Shown: positions 33,720 to 43,823, numbered from the stretch's first letter. The stretch: DNA of 64,000 nt from Paenibacillus sp. DMB20 (GCF_000987955.1 NZ_LAZU01000037.1:124001-188000); one strand, 5' to 3'. The notes: generated by a model from the sequence alone, not told the origin. Numbers and translations are program-made.

Positions 33720-35311
33720 ATGTTTAAAGTTTTGGTATCGGATCCGATCAGCGACTTGGGCATTCAACAGCTGATGGATGCCGCCGACGTGCAGGTAGAC
33801 AAAAACACAGGGCTTAGCGAAGACGAGCTCACTGCCATCATCGGCAATTACGATGCGCTTCTGGTGAGAAGCCAGACCCGCGTCACTGAAAAAATTATGA
33901 ACGCCGGGACGAACCTGAAGGTCGTTGGCCGCGCAGGCGTCGGAGTCGACAATATCGACCTGGAAGCCGCTACGAAACGGGGCATCGTTGTCATCAATGC
34001 GCCGGACGGCAATACGATCACGACCGCAGAGCATACCTTTGCCATGATGATTGCCCTGGCCCGCCATATCCCGCAAGCCTATGCCAAAACGGTATCCGGC
34101 ACATGGGACCGCAAGTCCTTCCTCGGCGTCGAACTTCGCAACAAGACGCTCGGCGTTATGGGGATGGGACGGATCGGAAGCGAAGTTGCCAAACGCGCCA
34201 AAGCTTTCGGCATGAACATCCTTGCGTACGATCCGTTTTTGACCGAAGAGCGTGCCGGCAAATTGGAAGTCAAACTCGCTTCCGTCGACACGATCATCCG
34301 AAATGCGGATTTCATTACGGTTCATACGCCATTGACACCGGAAACCCGCCATATGATCGCCAGACCGCAATTCGAAGTGATGAAGAAAGGCATGCGCATC
34401 GTTAACTGCGCCCGCGGCGGCATCATTGACGAGAATGCGCTTGTCGAGGCCATCGATGAAGGCATCGTTGCCGGAGCGGCCTTTGACGTATTTGAACACG
34501 AGCCTCCGGCTGCGGATCATCCGTTCCTGTCACATCCGAAAGTCATCGTGACCCCTCACCTGGGGGCATCAACGGTAGAAGCACAGGAAAACGTGGCTAT
34601 CGACGTCTCCGAGCAGGTCCTCCATATCCTCCGGAACGAGCCGTTCAAAAATGCCGTGAACTTCCCGCTGGTAGCGGCCAACGTGATGAACAAGCTCCAG
34701 CCTTACTTCCCGCTGGGTGAAAAGCTGGGCAGCGCCGCGGCCCAAATTACGGCTCAAGCGGTGAATGAAATCCATGTGGATTATGCCGGCGAACTTGCGG
34801 AAGTGGATACGCAAGCGCTGACGCGCTATATTGTAAAAGGCGTTCTGGAACGTCATTTGGGCAATGAGGTAAACATCGTCAACGCCATGCATCTGGCAAA
34901 GAACCGGGATCTGCATGTTGCCGTTTCCCAGGCGCCGAAAACAAAAGGTTTCACGAATCTGGTCACCGTCACGCTCAAAACGCAGAACGGCGGTGAACGC
35001 CTTGTAGCCGGCACTCTGCTGCACGGTTACGGAGAACGGATCGTTCGCCTTGACAAGTTCCCTGTGGACATCGCTCCTGAGGGGAACCAGATTCTCATTT
35101 CCCATAACGATAAACCGGGCATCATCGGCCGCGTGGGTACGCTCCTTGGCGAAAACAACGTGAACATCGCCTCCATGCAGGTCGGACGCAAAGTCATCGG
35201 CGGCGAAGCATCATGTTCCTCACCGTCGATAAAGATGTGCCGAAGGATGTACTGATCAAATTGGCGGGCTTGAGCGACGTGAATACGGCCCAAGAAATCG
35301 TTCTGTCCTAA
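33720..35311 (+). CDS. serA: D-3-phosphoglycerate dehydrogenase (frameshifted near the 3' end)
   Basis: First step of serine synthesis. Motifs: [23 protein letters not shown]-binding [20 protein letters not shown] (about 146-165), catalytic [20 protein letters not shown] and [14 protein letters not shown], an intervening domain and a C-terminal ACT domain. The frame breaks at about 35209 after [24 protein letters not shown] continues in the next frame to TAA at 35311. One missing A (GCAATC read as GCATC) restores 530 residues. The uncorrected protein loses about half of the ACT domain. AGGAGG precedes the ATG. Confidence 0.95.
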
Positions 35312-35328
35312 TCCCCGTATTTTTTCCC

Positions 35329-35374
35329 AAGAACCCCCTGCCGTTTTAAGAACCATTACGGCATGGGGGTTCTT
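35329..35374 (+). terminator. terminator after serA
   Basis: AAGAACCCCCTGCCGT / ACGGCATGGGGGTTCTT with a 13-base loop; 17 bases beyond the corrected serA stop. Confidence 0.85.
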
Positions 35375-35441
35375 CTACTTATATCCGTCCCTGCTGGTAA
35401 ATATGTTCCACGTAGAACAAGATTAAAGTTTACCGTTCAAC

Positions 35442-35473
35442 AAAAAACACCCCCCAAGCAGGAAGTGTTTTTT
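35442..35473 (-). terminator. terminator after resE
   Basis: AAAACAC and GTGTTTT arms with a G/C-rich upper stem, followed by T on the minus strand, about 25 bases beyond the resE stop. Confidence 0.8.
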
Positions 35474-35495
35474 GGCATTTTGTAAATATTTGAAG

Positions 35496-36926
35496 TTATT
35501 TTACCGATTCAGCCGGAATGACAAAGGTAAACTCGGTACCCTCGCCTACATTGCTGTCCACGGTAATCGACCCTTTGTGGGACTCCACGATGTTCTTAAC
35601 GATAGCCAGGCCGATCCCCGTCCCAACCGATTCCCCGCGAACCCGTGCTTTGTCGGCCTTATAGAAACGGTCAAACACAAAAGGCACGTCTTCCGGAGGG
35701 ATTCCCGCTCCTTGGTCCGACACGACAAATTTCACGGCAGCGCCGGATTGAAGCTTAATGCGGTCGACCGTAATGCTGATCTTTTTCCCGGATGGGGTAT
35801 GCCTGAAAGCGTTATCCAACAAATTGGTCAGCACCTGTTCCAGTTTATCTTCGTCAGCCAGCTCCAGGGTAAGGTTAGAAGCGAGGCGCTGCAACTGCAG
35901 CTCGATGTTTTGCTCCTTGGCACGCACCGCAAATTTTCGGTAAACCCGTTCGCACAGTTCTCCCGCATCCATTCCGCGAAGCATCAGCTCCGCGTGTCCG
36001 GCCTCCATTCGGGTGAGATCCAGCAGATCCTTCACCAGTCTGCCCATTCGAAGCGATTCCTCGTGGATGACCTGAATGAGCTCCTGGCTTTCTTCCGGAG
36101 AAGCTGCCATCCCGTCAAGCAGGGCCTCGCTGTATCCCTGCATCATGGAGAGCGGCGTCCGGATTTCATGGGATACGTTCGCGATAAAATCCGTCCGCAT
36201 CTTCTCCAGCTTCACCTGTTCCGTGATGTTCCGGAGCACAACAACCGCTCCGCGGATGACGTTGCCGGAATAAAGCGGCGCCATAGAGGCCTCCCAAACA
36301 TCCTGTTTGACATGCAGGTCGGCACTCTGGTCTTTTCCTTCATTCATGGTTTTATAAAATAAAGCGATCAGCGGTTCCGGCATGACTTCGGCAGCCCATC
36401 CGCCGCCTTCTACATCCTCATCCCATTTAAGGCCCTGCCAGGTTTCCATAACCTCCTGACCGGGAGGGTTGACCAGTATGACATCCCCGTTATTGTCGAA
36501 TGTTATAACCGCATCGCTCATGCTTCGCAGCACGCTCGACAAATGCTCCTTTTCATCATTGAGGCTGCGGATCGTTTTTTCGAGTTCGGCAGCCATATGA
36601 TTGAAGGTGTTGGCCAATTCCCCAATCTCGTCGCTTGTCACGAGATTAAGGCGAATGTCATATCTGCCTTTACGAATATCGTTTGCCGCTTGGATCAGCT
36701 TTTGCATCGGTTGGGTAATTTTGGTCAACAGAAACAAACCGAAAAAGGTCGTCATCGAGAAACCGATGATGGCCACATAGGTGAACAGCCTCTTAATGTC
36801 GCCGGAATTCGCGAATACGGTATCGATATACGGCAGTAAGAACAGTCCGAGCGTCAGCAGGACGCAAGCAACCAGGCATGTAATGGTAATCCACAGCTTG
36901 CCGACGAGCGATCTCAAGAAGTTCAC
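35496..36926 (-). CDS. resE: sensor histidine kinase ResE
   Basis: Membrane kinase of the ResDE system controlling aerobic and anaerobic respiration. Two membrane helices (about 11-31 and 49-68) are joined by a very short outside loop, then HAMP (about 70-125), a PAS domain (about 130-230), HisKA with FIANVSHEIRTPLS (His about residue 246) and HATPase (N box DNAFRHT, DQGAGIP, GTGIGLAI). The outer sensor domain seen in B. subtilis ResE is missing. GTG start directly after the resD stop, with GGAGG upstream. Confidence 0.93.
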   Translation of the reverse strand: MNFLRSLVGKLWITITCLVACVLLTLGLFLLPYIDTVFANSGDIKRLFTYVAIIGFSMTTFFGLFLLTKITQPMQKLIQAANDIRKGRYDIRLNLVTSDEIGELANTFNHMAAELEKTIRSLNDEKEHLSSVLRSMSDAVITFDNNGDVILVNPPGQEVMETWQGLKWDEDVEGGGWAAEVMPEPLIALFYKTMNEGKDQSADLHVKQDVWEASMAPLYSGNVIRGAVVVLRNITEQVKLEKMRTDFIANVSHEIRTPLSMMQGYSEALLDGMAASPEESQELIQVIHEESLRMGRLVKDLLDLTRMEAGHAELMLRGMDAGELCERVYRKFAVRAKEQNIELQLQRLASNLTLELADEDKLEQVLTNLLDNAFRHTPSGKKISITVDRIKLQSGAAVKFVVSDQGAGIPPEDVPFVFDRFYKADKARVRGESVGTGIGLAIVKNIVESHKGSITVDSNVGEGTEFTFVIPAESVK

Positions 36927-37643
36927 TTACTTGGGAACCTCCAGCTTGTAACCGACGCCCCAAACGGTCGTGATCATGGCGGCCGCTTCTGCCGATACTT
37001 TGTTCAGTTTTTCACGAAGACGCTTTACGTGAGTATCCACGGTGCGGAGATCTCCGAAAAATTCATAATTCCAAACATCTTTCAACAACTCTTCCCGTGA
37101 AAAAACCTTATCCGGCGACGAGGCCAAATAATGCAAAAGCTCATATTCTTTGGGCGTCAGATTGATCTCCTGTCCTCCCGCCGTCACCCGGTGGGCATCA
37201 TGCTCGATGACCAGGTGCGGAAATACGATACTGTTGCTCGAATTCGTTTCCTTGGACAAATAGGCGGTCGCCGAAGAACGGCGCAAAATCGCTTTGACCC
37301 GGTATATGACCTCGCGCGGGCTGAAAGGCTTCACCACATAATCGTCGGCACCCACTTCAAAGCCCTGCACGCGGTTGATTTCCTCGCCTTTGGCCGTCAG
37401 CATCAGAATCGGGGTCGATTTCATTTGGCGCAGGCGCGAACATACCTCCACACCGTCGATTCCGGGAAGCATTACATCCAGAAGAATTAGGCCATAATCC
37501 TCGGAAGTGGCTTTGCGAAGGGCAGTTTCGCCGTCCTCCGCCTCATCGATTTCATACCCTTCCTTTTCGAGATACATTTTTAGCAAACGCCTAATACGCT
37601 CTTCATCATCAACTACCAGGATGCGATTTCCTTGCTCTGACAT
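36927..37643 (-). CDS. resD: response regulator ResD
   Basis: 238-residue OmpR-type regulator: receiver domain with ILVVDDEERIRR, LLDVMLPGIDG (phospho-Asp about residue 55), LTAKGEE and KPFSPRE, then a winged helix with LTPKEYELLHYLASSP and WNYEFFGDLRTVDTHVKRLR. The ATG at 37643 has AAGGAG upstream; the longer frame to 37724 is not needed. 106 bases separate it from resC, room for its own promoter. Confidence 0.96.
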   Translation of the reverse strand: MSEQGNRILVVDDEERIRRLLKMYLEKEGYEIDEAEDGETALRKATSEDYGLILLDVMLPGIDGVEVCSRLRQMKSTPILMLTAKGEEINRVQGFEVGADDYVVKPFSPREVIYRVKAILRRSSATAYLSKETNSSNSIVFPHLVIEHDAHRVTAGGQEINLTPKEYELLHYLASSPDKVFSREELLKDVWNYEFFGDLRTVDTHVKRLREKLNKVSAEAAAMITTVWGVGYKLEVPK

Positions 37644-37749
37644 CGGTAACAACTCCTTCATCGTCGTAGGGAAAACCAAAAGCGGTCCCCAATTGCAACA
37701 AAGAGGACCCTTCTGATTTATCAATCATCTGTTCTGCAATTTATTAAGA

Positions 37750-39003
37750 TTAGTCCGTTCCGGCATAGGAATGGAGCCCCGCAATAATCAGGTTAACGCC
37801 TACCAGCGTAAACATGACGACAATAAATCCGATCACGGTAAGCCAGGAAGACTTTTTGCCCTGCCATCCGCGTGAAAGCCGCAGATGAAGGTATACGCTG
37901 TAGAACAACCAGGTAATCAAAGCCCATACCTCTTTCGGGTCCCAGCCCCAGAACCGTCCCCAGGCAACCTCTGCCCAGATCATCGCAAAGATCAAACCGC
38001 CAAGCGTAAAGATCGGAAAACCGATGGCGATGGCTCGGTAGCTGATCTCGTCAAGATCGTCGGGATCCAATCGATTCAAAGCGGGCTGGATAACCTTGGC
38101 CAGCGGCCTGCGGATGACAAGCCGGAGCAATCCGTACAGGATCACGCCGCTCAGGACCGACCAGACGACCGTGTTGAATTTGCGGCCCGCATTGACGCCG
38201 TGCATCCATGCAGGCGCTTCAAACAACGGAGACTTCATGCCGAGGAACGGCTGCATGCTGACGGTTTCGCTATTGTAGGGAGCGACGAGCGGCGGCATGT
38301 CATATTCCACTTTAACTATTTTACTATTTTCTGTAGAAGGGTCAATATTAGTCTGGGTAAATTCAGCATGGTAACCTCCGGAGCGGAAGCCGTATACCGA
38401 GACAATGAACCCGATCAGGACGACGACCATGAACATGCAGAACTCCAGCCAGCGCTGTTCGCGGCGCGAAGTTTTATCGGAACCGCCGAAGTTGACGGTA
38501 CGCAGCAGATGCATGATGCCCGCCACAAAACCTACGGCAAAAAAAGCGTCGCCCAGCGCGGCCAGCGTTACGTGAATGCCGAGCCAGTAAGATTGCAGCG
38601 ACGGGATGAGCGGCTGAACCTCTTGCGGAAAGACGGCGGCATACGCCATGATCAGGATAACAAGCGGCAAAGCGAACAATCCCAGCAAAGACTTTTTATA
38701 AAGATAATAAAGAACGACGAATGCAATCATGATAGCCATGGACAGAAACGTCATGAACTCGTACATGTTGCTTACCGGAACGTGACCGGATCCGGCCCAG
38801 CGGGTAAAGAAGTAAACCAAATGCCCGATCAGGCCAATTGCAGCGGTAAAAAAGGCGATCCTGCCCCACTTGGCCACATGGGCCTCCGGCTCGCGTTTTC
38901 TAAACCGCTTCCCCATGACGGCGACGCCGTAAAAGGTAAACGCCAAACAATACAGAAAAAAGGCAACGATAAAGGCGTCGCTGCTGAATTCCACAAGCTT
39001 CAT
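37750..39003 (-). CDS. resC: cytochrome c biogenesis protein ResC/CcsA
   Basis: Multi-helix membrane protein which, with ResB, moves and ligates heme to apocytochrome c (System II). The 417-residue protein has GHVPVSNMYEFMTF, the conserved tryptophan-rich AEVAWGRFWGWDPKEVWALI (about 335-354) and histidines in HVTLAALGDA and GLHSYAGTD. Overlaps the resB stop by four bases (ATGA). Confidence 0.95.
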   Translation of the reverse strand: MKLVEFSSDAFIVAFFLYCLAFTFYGVAVMGKRFRKREPEAHVAKWGRIAFFTAAIGLIGHLVYFFTRWAGSGHVPVSNMYEFMTFLSMAIMIAFVVLYYLYKKSLLGLFALPLVILIMAYAAVFPQEVQPLIPSLQSYWLGIHVTLAALGDAFFAVGFVAGIMHLLRTVNFGGSDKTSRREQRWLEFCMFMVVVLIGFIVSVYGFRSGGYHAEFTQTNIDPSTENSKIVKVEYDMPPLVAPYNSETVSMQPFLGMKSPLFEAPAWMHGVNAGRKFNTVVWSVLSGVILYGLLRLVIRRPLAKVIQPALNRLDPDDLDEISYRAIAIGFPIFTLGGLIFAMIWAEVAWGRFWGWDPKEVWALITWLFYSVYLHLRLSRGWQGKKSSWLTVIGFIVVMFTLVGVNLIIAGLHSYAGTD

Positions 39004-40690
39004 GGTTTGATCCCCCTGTTATTTTCCAGTGACTTCTCGTCCACTTCGATGTTCATCTGCTTGAGCACAGCCGATATTTCCCGGCGCAGAGCGAACCAGT
39101 TCTTGTTGGTGTGCGCTCCGAGCGTAAGCATGCCGTTATCGATGCGAAGCCATATCCGGCGGTGCTGGAAGTAAAATCCCATAATCAGTCCCAACATTCC
39201 AATGGCCGCGCCTACCCAAATAAATGGCATAGCCTTATCGACACGTACGTTCAGGAAGGTGGTGGATTCCGATAAATCGACGTCATCCATGCTTTTCACG
39301 TTAAGGTTCAACAGCATGGTTCCGCCGGCAAGCTGCTTGTTCAACTCATCCTGCTGGAAGCGCTCCTTATCGATTTGCTTCGGAAAATAAAAATACTTCA
39401 CGCCGCTTTCCGGCAGGTTCGGACCATGAATCTGGAACAAAAATGCGGGCGCGTTTTGACTGGAGGACATATTGGCAGGCTTCCCGTTTTCGTCCAAGCC
39501 AAAATCGGAATACTTGGAGGTTAGCGTCAGCTCATAAGGACCGACTTTATATTCTCGCTGCGGGTCCCTGATGTTCAATTTGAACTTTCCGTACTCTTCC
39601 CCTGTCTCCGCATTAACCAATACGGGAGACACGGAACGAATGGTGGGCGTCAAATCGTAATCGAACTGATAAACTTTTAGGCCTTCGTAGTTCAGCGGAT
39701 CATTGACCTGAATATTATGGCGGGCCACTTCTTTCAGCTTCGGTTCCTGCCCCAATCCGCAGTTTTCCTCGCACATGTAAAGAATGGCTTTGGTTTCGAA
39801 TTTTTTGGCAAGGACCTTGCCCTTGCCTTTAAACTCGTCGGGCATGTCCTCTTCCGTGTAAAACTCCGCGGTGAATCCGTCATTTTTCAGGTAAAAACTC
39901 GTATCCGGGATTTTCTTCGCTTCCCCTTCCGGAAAACCGAGATGAACATCCATATGAAGTCCCGGCAGTCCCCTTGCCAGCACGGCGAGAAGAAAGACGA
40001 TCAGGCCGATATGAAGCACGTACGGCCCCCAGCGGCTGAAACGCTGCTTTTCCGCCAGCAGGGTACCGCCATCGGTACGGACACGGTATCCTTTTTTGCG
40101 GATCAACGGTTTAACGCGCTCGACCCAATCCGCTCCGTCGCCTTCGATTTCCGCCTGATACGTCACGCGCTGGCGCGTCAGGAAGGACATGTGTTTGGGA
40201 ATGCGCTGTCTGCTCAGGGCTTTATACAGCGGCAGCACCCGGTCCAAACTGCAGATGACGAGGGATGCGCCGATCATGACAAGCAGCAGCACGAACCACC
40301 ACGAAGAATATGTATGGGAGAGTCCGAGCAAATAATAGATATGTCCCAGCTGTCCATATTCCTGTTTATAATAGACGGACGGGTCAATGTTCAGAAACGT
40401 GCTTTCCTGCGGGTAAATGGTGCCCAGCATGGAGCCGATCAGCGTAAATACAATTAAATAGATAGCCACCTTGACGGAGGAGAAAAAATTCCAAACCCGG
40501 TCTATACGCCCGGGTCCGCTTTTTGCGAACGCCTTGCCACGCCGTCATAGCGCATTTCGAGAATCTGCTGTGAAGCGGCCTCTTCCGTCAGCGGTTTGCC
40601 GCAAGCCTCGCAGAGTACGGTACCGACGGGATTCTGATGCCCGCATTCGCATTTCGTATTCTGAATTAACGGCTGGGATCCTTGACTCAT
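39000..40690 (-). CDS. resB: cytochrome c biogenesis protein ResB (frameshifted near the 5' end)
   Basis: Partner of ResC in cytochrome c maturation. The N-terminus has a zinc-ribbon-like segment NTKCECGHQNPVGTVLCEAC, just as B. subtilis ResB begins, and DMRY-type EMRYDGVARRSQK; then the frame is lost in the T run at 40520-40524. The next frame gives GRIDRVWNFFSSVKVAIYLI and the rest of ResB (heme-handling domain, last helix FIWVGAAIGMLGLIMGFYF). One missing base (five T instead of six) joins the two parts into 563 residues. Start ATG overlaps the resA stop. Confidence 0.92.
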
Positions 40691-41214
40691 TTGGCATTCA
40701 CCAACTGTTCGATTTGATTGTCAAGGGTGTTTAAATCCAGCTCTCCGATCTTAATGTTAACGATTTCGCCTTTGGACGACACAAAATAGGTTGCCGGCAT
40801 CGCCCCCACCTTATAGCGGCTTACCGCATCCCGATCCGGGTCCATCAGTATTGGGAACTTCACGCCGGTCTGAGCAACAAAGTTCTCCACCGTCATTTTG
40901 TCTTCCCCGACATTGACGCCGATCACTTCCACTCCCTGGCTCTCCCACTTTTCCCGTTGGTTTTGGAGCGCGGGCATTTCCCTTACGCATGGCGGACAGT
41001 AGGTTCCCCAAAAATTAATGACCTTGGCCTTACCGTCATACTCCTTCAGGCTGTGAACCTTGCCGTCCATGCCAAGCAGCTGAAAATCAGGGGCCTGGTC
41101 TCCGACCTTAGGCACCCCGTCCTTCCCCATCGCCACGGTCACCACAGCATAAGCGCCGAGTAAAACAACGATCAGCAGTATGATGATTTGTACCGTTTTT
41201 TTCGATTTGCCCAT
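40687..41214 (-). CDS. resA: thiol-disulfide oxidoreductase ResA
   Basis: Membrane-anchored extracytoplasmic thioredoxin-like protein that reduces the CxxCH cysteines of apocytochrome c. N-terminal anchor (residues 7-24), thioredoxin fold with active site INFWGTYCPPCVREMP, and the cis-proline segment GAMPATYFV. 175 residues, the normal size. First gene of resABCDE, 126 bases after rluB. Confidence 0.95.
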   Translation of the reverse strand: MGKSKKTVQIIILLIVVLLGAYAVVTVAMGKDGVPKVGDQAPDFQLLGMDGKVHSLKEYDGKAKVINFWGTYCPPCVREMPALQNQREKWESQGVEVIGVNVGEDKMTVENFVAQTGVKFPILMDPDRDAVSRYKVGAMPATYFVSSKGEIVNIKIGELDLNTLDNQIEQLVNAK

Positions 41215-41340
41215 TACGAAGCAGCATCCTTTCTATGACATTCATCATATCGTTAGCAACAGGTGTGAACATCCTATGAACAATTATAACGAAATTTGTC
41301 ATAAACGCCGCAGGCCAATTTGAATATTATGTGTCAGCTT

Positions 41341-42096
41341 TTAACGTTTCTTCCGTTGTTCCCCCGCCGGTTTTGCCGACTGGGCCATCTGCCGGAGCGT
41401 ATTGATCTCATCCGGGGTCAGATGGCGGTAAACCCCGCGTTTCAGGTTTTGCAGCAGCAAATCGCCGAATGAAATCCGCTTCAGCCGGATAACCGGATGG
41501 GATATCGCTTCGAACATCCGCCGGACCTGACGGTTCCGTCCCTCGTGAATCGTAATCGAAATAACGGACTGCTTGTTGTCCGGATCGACGTCCTTGTATT
41601 CCACTTCGGCAGGGGAAGTCATCCCGTCCTCCAGCATGATCCCGGCCCGGAGTTTGTCCAGTTCCGTACCATGCGGAACCCCCTTGACGGTCGCCAGGTA
41701 GGTCTTGGGGACGTGGTACTTCGGATGGCTCAATAGATTGGCAAACTCGCCATCGTTCGTAAGCAGCAAAAGGCCTTCCGTATCGTAGTCCAGCCGGCCG
41801 ATCGGATATACCCGTTCCTTTATTCCTTTCAGGTAATCCGATACGATTTTGCGGCCTTCGGGATCGGAAGCGCTCGTGATGACGCCTTTCGGTTTGTTCA
41901 GCATGACATAAACCTTTTTCTCGTTCTTGATCGGTTTGCCGTTCACCGTAATGATATCTTCATCGGGGTCCGCCTTCGTTCCAAGCGCGGTCACGGTTTC
42001 CCCGTTTACCTGCACCTTGCCTTCCAGAATCAGTTCCTCGCACTTGCGGCGGGATGCTATTCCGGCCTGTGCCATAATTTTTTGCAATCTCTCCAT
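41341..42096 (-). CDS. rluB: 23S rRNA pseudouridine synthase RluB type
   Basis: 251 residues: S4 RNA-binding domain (RLQKIMAQAGIASRRKCEEL) then the RsuA/RluB catalytic domain with GRLDYDTEGLLLLTNDG (catalytic Asp) and EGRNRQVRRMFEAISHPV. Basic C-terminal tail. Its position upstream of resA is the Bacillus order (ypuL/rluB). Confidence 0.94.
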   Translation of the reverse strand: MERLQKIMAQAGIASRRKCEELILEGKVQVNGETVTALGTKADPDEDIITVNGKPIKNEKKVYVMLNKPKGVITSASDPEGRKIVSDYLKGIKERVYPIGRLDYDTEGLLLLTNDGEFANLLSHPKYHVPKTYLATVKGVPHGTELDKLRAGIMLEDGMTSPAEVEYKDVDPDNKQSVISITIHEGRNRQVRRMFEAISHPVIRLKRISFGDLLLQNLKRGVYRHLTPDEINTLRQMAQSAKPAGEQRKKR

Positions 42097-42116
42097 GTTC
42101 GTTAGGTCACCTCATC

Positions 42117-42458
42117 TTAATGATACCCATCGACAGGATAAATCACAAGCGCATTCCAGGGAAAATGAATTCCCGGGCAAGAATCGGCGTGCGGGAACAG
42201 AAGAAGCGGGGAAATGGAATAAAGACGGGACATTTCAACGATGATTTTGCTGGCGGTAAAAAGCTGTTCTTTCTGGCCGGGCGTCAAAATGTCGTAATCC
42301 CGGTTAAAGTCCCCTTCAAGGCAAATGTGAATATATTCCGGGTGTTTCAGCGTGGACGAGGCTTTTACCGAGCTGTCCTTGCAAACCGTGAAGTCCCACT
42401 GCTCCTCCCCCTCTTTGCTGCAGGCGGTATGGTGTATAACAAACCCTTCGAACTCCAT
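42117..42458 (-). CDS. compact N-acetylmuramoyl-L-alanine amidase-like protein
   Basis: A 113-residue protein beginning MEFEGFVIHHTACS and ending with FPHADSCPGIHFPWNALV, a pattern of Amidase_2/PGRP domains. His9, His90 and Cys94 match the three zinc ligands; IHICLEGDFN and TPGQKEQL match the middle of the family. No signal peptide is visible, so it is either cytosolic or exported with holins. It is shorter than usual (about 130-150 for the domain). Located between spmB and rluB, near the spore peptidoglycan genes. Confidence 0.75.
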   Translation of the reverse strand: MEFEGFVIHHTACSKEGEEQWDFTVCKDSSVKASSTLKHPEYIHICLEGDFNRDYDILTPGQKEQLFTASKIIVEMSRLYSISPLLLFPHADSCPGIHFPWNALVIYPVDGYH

Positions 42459-42545
42459 ATCCCCACCCCTTTAAAGAAGTTATGAATGCAACAATTTATG
42501 CCGGAGGTTCAGGATGGTATGGGCATTTGCAACAGGTACAAAAGC

Positions 42546-42583
42546 AAAAACTCCATCGTCCTTTGAGGCGGACAACGGAGTTT
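42546..42583 (-). terminator. terminator after spmB
   Basis: AAACTCC...GTCC / GGAC...GGAGTTT stem (42548-42561 and 42570-42583), T run on the minus strand; about 65 bases beyond the spmB stop. Confidence 0.85.
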
Positions 42584-42645
42584 ACCGAGAAGGTGAAGCA
42601 AGCATAAATGCAATCTTAGCATACCAAGTTTTCAGGAAAAAGAGA

Positions 42646-43179
42646 TTATCCGAAGACAAACAGGCATACCGCGATGGCCGCCACAAAACCGACCACGTCC
42701 GAAAACAAACCGACCTTTAAAGCGTAGCGTCCATTGCGGATTCCTACCGCACCGAAATAAACGGTCAATACATATAACGTGGTATCCGTGCTTCCTTGAA
42801 TGGTTGAGGCGATCCTCCCGATCATCGAGTCGGGCCCGTGGGCGCGGATCAACTCCGTCGTGTATGCCAAGGATCCGGTTCCCGTCAGCGGCCGAAGCAG
42901 CCCCAGCGGCAAAATCTCGCTTGGCACGCCCAGCCATTGCAGGAACGGTGCCGTCCAGCCCACCATAAATTCCAACGCACCCGATGCCCGAAAAACGCTG
43001 ATGGCCACCATCATGCCGACCAAGTGCGGAATGATCGATATCGCCGTGGAAAAACCATCCTTCGCCCCATCCACAAAGGATTCATAAACCGGAACTTTCC
43101 TTGTGTACGCGAACAACGGTATAAAAGCGATGATGACGGGGATCGACCATGCAGAAATGGTATTTATCCAGCTCAGCAC
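42646..43179 (-). CDS. spmB: spore maturation protein B
   Basis: 177-residue membrane protein of the nucleoside-recognition/Gate family, needed with SpmA for spore core dehydration. Contains AISIIPHLVGMMVAISVFRA and PLTGTGSLAYTTELI plus STDTTLYVLTVYFGAVGIRN. It overlaps spmA by seven bases. Third gene of dacB-spmA-spmB. Confidence 0.94.
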   Translation of the reverse strand: MLSWINTISAWSIPVIIAFIPLFAYTRKVPVYESFVDGAKDGFSTAISIIPHLVGMMVAISVFRASGALEFMVGWTAPFLQWLGVPSEILPLGLLRPLTGTGSLAYTTELIRAHGPDSMIGRIASTIQGSTDTTLYVLTVYFGAVGIRNGRYALKVGLFSDVVGFVAAIAVCLFVFG

Positions 43180-43823
43180 CCGGCCTCACCCTTCCCGGAG
43201 GCATGGGCCGCGAGTCCGCTTCCGGCACCCGGCGGCTTGGTCCTGCGAATGGTCACCGCTCGGTACCAGCGGTCGGCAGCTATGGCCGCCAGGGTGGCAA
43301 CCGCGGTCGCCATAAGCGTTGTTCCGACGATTTCCGCCGGATTTGCGGATTGATAGTTCATCCGGATCGCAATTAGGGTCGTCGGAATAATCGTAATGCT
43401 TGCCGTATTCAGCGCAAGCAGCGTACACATGGCCGGCGTGGCCGTTTCCTTGTCGGGGTTCAGCTTTTGAAGTTCCTGCATGGCTTTGATCCCCATCGGG
43501 GTGGCGGCATTGCCAAGTCCGAACAGGTTCGCGCTCATGTTGGACAATATGTACCCCATGGCGGGATGGTTCTTGGGCACATCCGGAAAAAGAAAACGGA
43601 CAACCGGCCCCATCGATTTTGCGACCTTAGCCAGCAGCCCCGAATCCTCGGCCAGCCGCATCATCCCAAGCCAGAAGACAAGTATGCTGATTAATCCGAA
43701 AGAGACGGTTACACCGGTCTGCGCCCCGTCGAAAGCCGCTTTCGTCACAGCGTCTATATTCCCGTTTGCTGCGGCAAACAAAAAACCGACCAGGATCATC
43801 CCCATCCATATTACATTGATCAT
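43173..43823 (-). CDS. spmA: spore maturation protein A
   Basis: 216-residue membrane protein, partner of SpmB, with NLFGLGNAATPMGIKAMQEL and NTASITIIPTTLIAIRM, typical of the family. I chose the ATG at 43823 (GGGGGAG upstream). The C-terminal 20 residues (RRTKPPGAGSGLAAHASGKG) are a tail not found in the 196-residue B. subtilis protein. Confidence 0.93.
   Translation of the reverse strand: MINVIWMGMILVGFLFAAANGNIDAVTKAAFDGAQTGVTVSFGLISILVFWLGMMRLAEDSGLLAKVAKSMGPVVRFLFPDVPKNHPAMGYILSNMSANLFGLGNAATPMGIKAMQELQKLNPDKETATPAMCTLLALNTASITIIPTTLIAIRMNYQSANPAEIVGTTLMATAVATLAAIAADRWYRAVTIRRTKPPGAGSGLAAHASGKGEAGC

Noticed and set aside
37885-39174. 429-codon plus-strand open frame opposite resC
   Set aside because: Antisense of a conserved membrane protein gene; highly charged composition without motifs.
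40502-40690. Separate 62-residue zinc-ribbon gene between resA and resB
   Set aside because: It is the N-terminus of ResB, split off by a one-base deletion; B. subtilis ResB begins the same way.
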